Below, one piece after another: positions 5,770 through 6,638 of a DNA stretch of 6,638 nucleotides. Source of the DNA: Chloroflexota bacterium (GTDB lineage: Bacteria > Chloroflexota > Dehalococcoidia > Dehalococcoidales > JAUYDJ01). Within the stretch, counting starts at the first letter, position 1. Every line of letters begins with the position of its first letter. The translations under genes were made by a program, and so were the position numbers. Below the pieces are notes generated by a model that made no database searches, was not told the DNA's origin, and saw only the letters and a program-made list of their open reading frames with translations. Where the stretch lies: positions 1-6,638 of the forward strand of contig JAUYDJ010000273.1 of the NCBI GenBank assembly GCA_030690025.1, in the 5' to 3' direction.

Positions 5770-6638
5770 ATGACCGAAAATCTTAAAGCTGAATACGGCT
5801 CGGATGTGCTGGTCGATTTGCTGAAAGCCCTTGATGTGGAATATGTGGCGCTCAACCCGGGGGCTAGCTTCCGCGAGCTTCATGATTCCATTGTTAACTA
5901 CGGCGGCAACAAAAAGCCAGAGATAATCTTGTGCCCTCACGAGGAGATTGCCATAGATATCGCCCACGGCTACAACAAGGCGGCCGCCCGGCCGATGCTG
6001 GCGCTGGTGCATAACGTCATCGGCCTGCTGCACGCCACCATGGCCATCTACAACGCCTGGGTAGACCGGGCACCGCTGGTTGTCCTGGGTGCTACCGGGC
6101 CGCTGGCCATCGAAGAAAAGCGTCCCTGGATAGACTGGATTCATACCTCGGCCGACCAGGGCACGGCGGTCAGGAACTTTGTCAAGTGGGACGACCTGGC
6201 CATTAGCCTGCCCAGCGCCATCGACTCGCTGCTGCGGGGATTCCAGCTTGCCCAGACTGAACCTAAAGGGCCGGTATATATTTGCCTGGACGTGGGCTTG
6301 CAGAAGGAGAAGCTGCGTCAGCCGGTAGCCCTCCCGGACATCAAGCGGTATGCGCCGTCGTCGCCTGTACAGGGCGACCCGGCAGCGCTGAAAGCCGCTG
6401 CCAGCCTGCTGGTGGAAGCCAAACACCCGGTAGTGGTGGCTGACTACCTGAGCAGGAACCCGGCCGCCGTCGGTGCTCTGGTTGAGCTGGCCGAGCTGCT
6501 GTCCCTGCCGGTGCTGGACCGGGGCAACATGTTCAGCTTCCCCAACACCCACCCCTTAGACCTTACCGGTGCCGAAAATGAGCTGCTAGGCCAGGCCGAT
6601 GTAGTGCTGGCCCTGGATGTTTTTGACCTGTGCCAGGC
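5770..6638 (+). CDS. Thiamine-diphosphate-dependent enzyme, benzoylformate decarboxylase/acetolactate synthase-like (3' partial)
   Basis: The frame is open from ATG 5770 to the window end (289 full codons). Family members have about 520-600 residues, so roughly half is visible. Residues 10-175 form the pyrimidine-binding domain. NPGAS (29-33) is the first loop; PHEEIAIDIAHGYNK (56-70) contains Glu58, which matches the glutamate that activates the thiamine aminopyrimidine; LVHNVIGLLHATMAIYNAWV (79-98) lines up with the loop bearing His70 in benzoylformate decarboxylase, giving His81. KRPWIDWIHTSADQG (117-131) and VKWDD (138-142) are strongly patterned and resemble a poorly characterised group of thiamine-diphosphate-binding proteins. 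GPVYICLDVGLQ (167-178) ends the domain, and the central domain begins at about 205. The cofactor-binding third domain lies outside the window. A 2-oxo acid decarboxylase or carboligase role is likely, with substrate unknown. The terminator and promoter before it suggest separate transcription from the TRAP/hydrolase genes. Confidence 0.88.
   Translation, partial: MTENLKAEYGSDVLVDLLKALDVEYVALNPGASFRELHDSIVNYGGNKKPEIILCPHEEIAIDIAHGYNKAAARPMLALVHNVIGLLHATMAIYNAWVDRAPLVVLGATGPLAIEEKRPWIDWIHTSADQGTAVRNFVKWDDLAISLPSAIDSLLRGFQLAQTEPKGPVYICLDVGLQKEKLRQPVALPDIKRYAPSSPVQGDPAALKAAASLLVEAKHPVVVADYLSRNPAAVGALVELAELLSLPVLDRGNMFSFPNTHPLDLTGAENELLGQADVVLALDVFDLCQ

Noticed and set aside
5599..6552. Open frame of 317 codons on the minus strand
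   Set aside because: It lies antisense to the thiamine-diphosphate enzyme, whose + frame carries clear family motifs throughout. The minus-strand protein has no recognisable domain, and the frame also runs through the terminator hairpin.

Overview
The window carries six protein genes, all on the + strand, and no RNA genes, insertion sequences or CRISPR arrays that I could see. It looks like a bacterial chromosome of moderate to high GC with strong AGGAGG-type ribosome binding sites. The TRAP substrate-binding protein is a lipoprotein with a long Ala-Pro linker, which suggests a monoderm or monoderm-like envelope. Together with the mix of nitroreductase, CocE-type hydrolase and orphan thiamine-diphosphate enzyme, this makes me think of an uncultured Chloroflexota (Dehalococcoidia-like) organism. 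That taxonomic guess is inference and tentative.

Layout. Positions 1-693 hold the 3' part of a nitroreductase-family flavoprotein gene whose start lies outside the window. A 166-base leader (694-859) follows, containing a perfect 10-bp palindrome and an imperfect inverted repeat. Next comes a complete three-part TRAP transporter: substrate-binding lipoprotein (860-1987), small membrane subunit (2028-2552) and large membrane subunit (2587-3882). A CocE/NonD-type (X-Pro dipeptidyl-peptidase S15-like) alpha/beta hydrolase (3926-5626) follows after 43 bases. These four genes are separated by only 34-43 bases and probably form one operon, closed by a strong hairpin terminator at 5659-5684. A new promoter is likely at 5707-5736. 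It precedes the 5' part of a thiamine-diphosphate-dependent enzyme resembling benzoylformate decarboxylase (5770 to the window end).

How they may work together. TRAP systems import organic acids, or compounds bearing a carboxylate, using a sodium or proton gradient. The co-transcribed cytoplasmic hydrolase would be well placed to cleave an ester or amide in the imported compound. The downstream enzyme belongs to a superfamily that decarboxylates or ligates 2-oxo acids. A small scavenging and catabolic module for an organic acid conjugate is a reasonable hypothesis, but the substrate cannot be read from the sequence.

The most unusual points are two. The hydrolase keeps its nucleophilic serine but lacks the Asp and His at the usual places of the catalytic triad. 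The thiamine-diphosphate enzyme keeps the Glu and His of benzoylformate decarboxylase inside an otherwise distinct subfamily.
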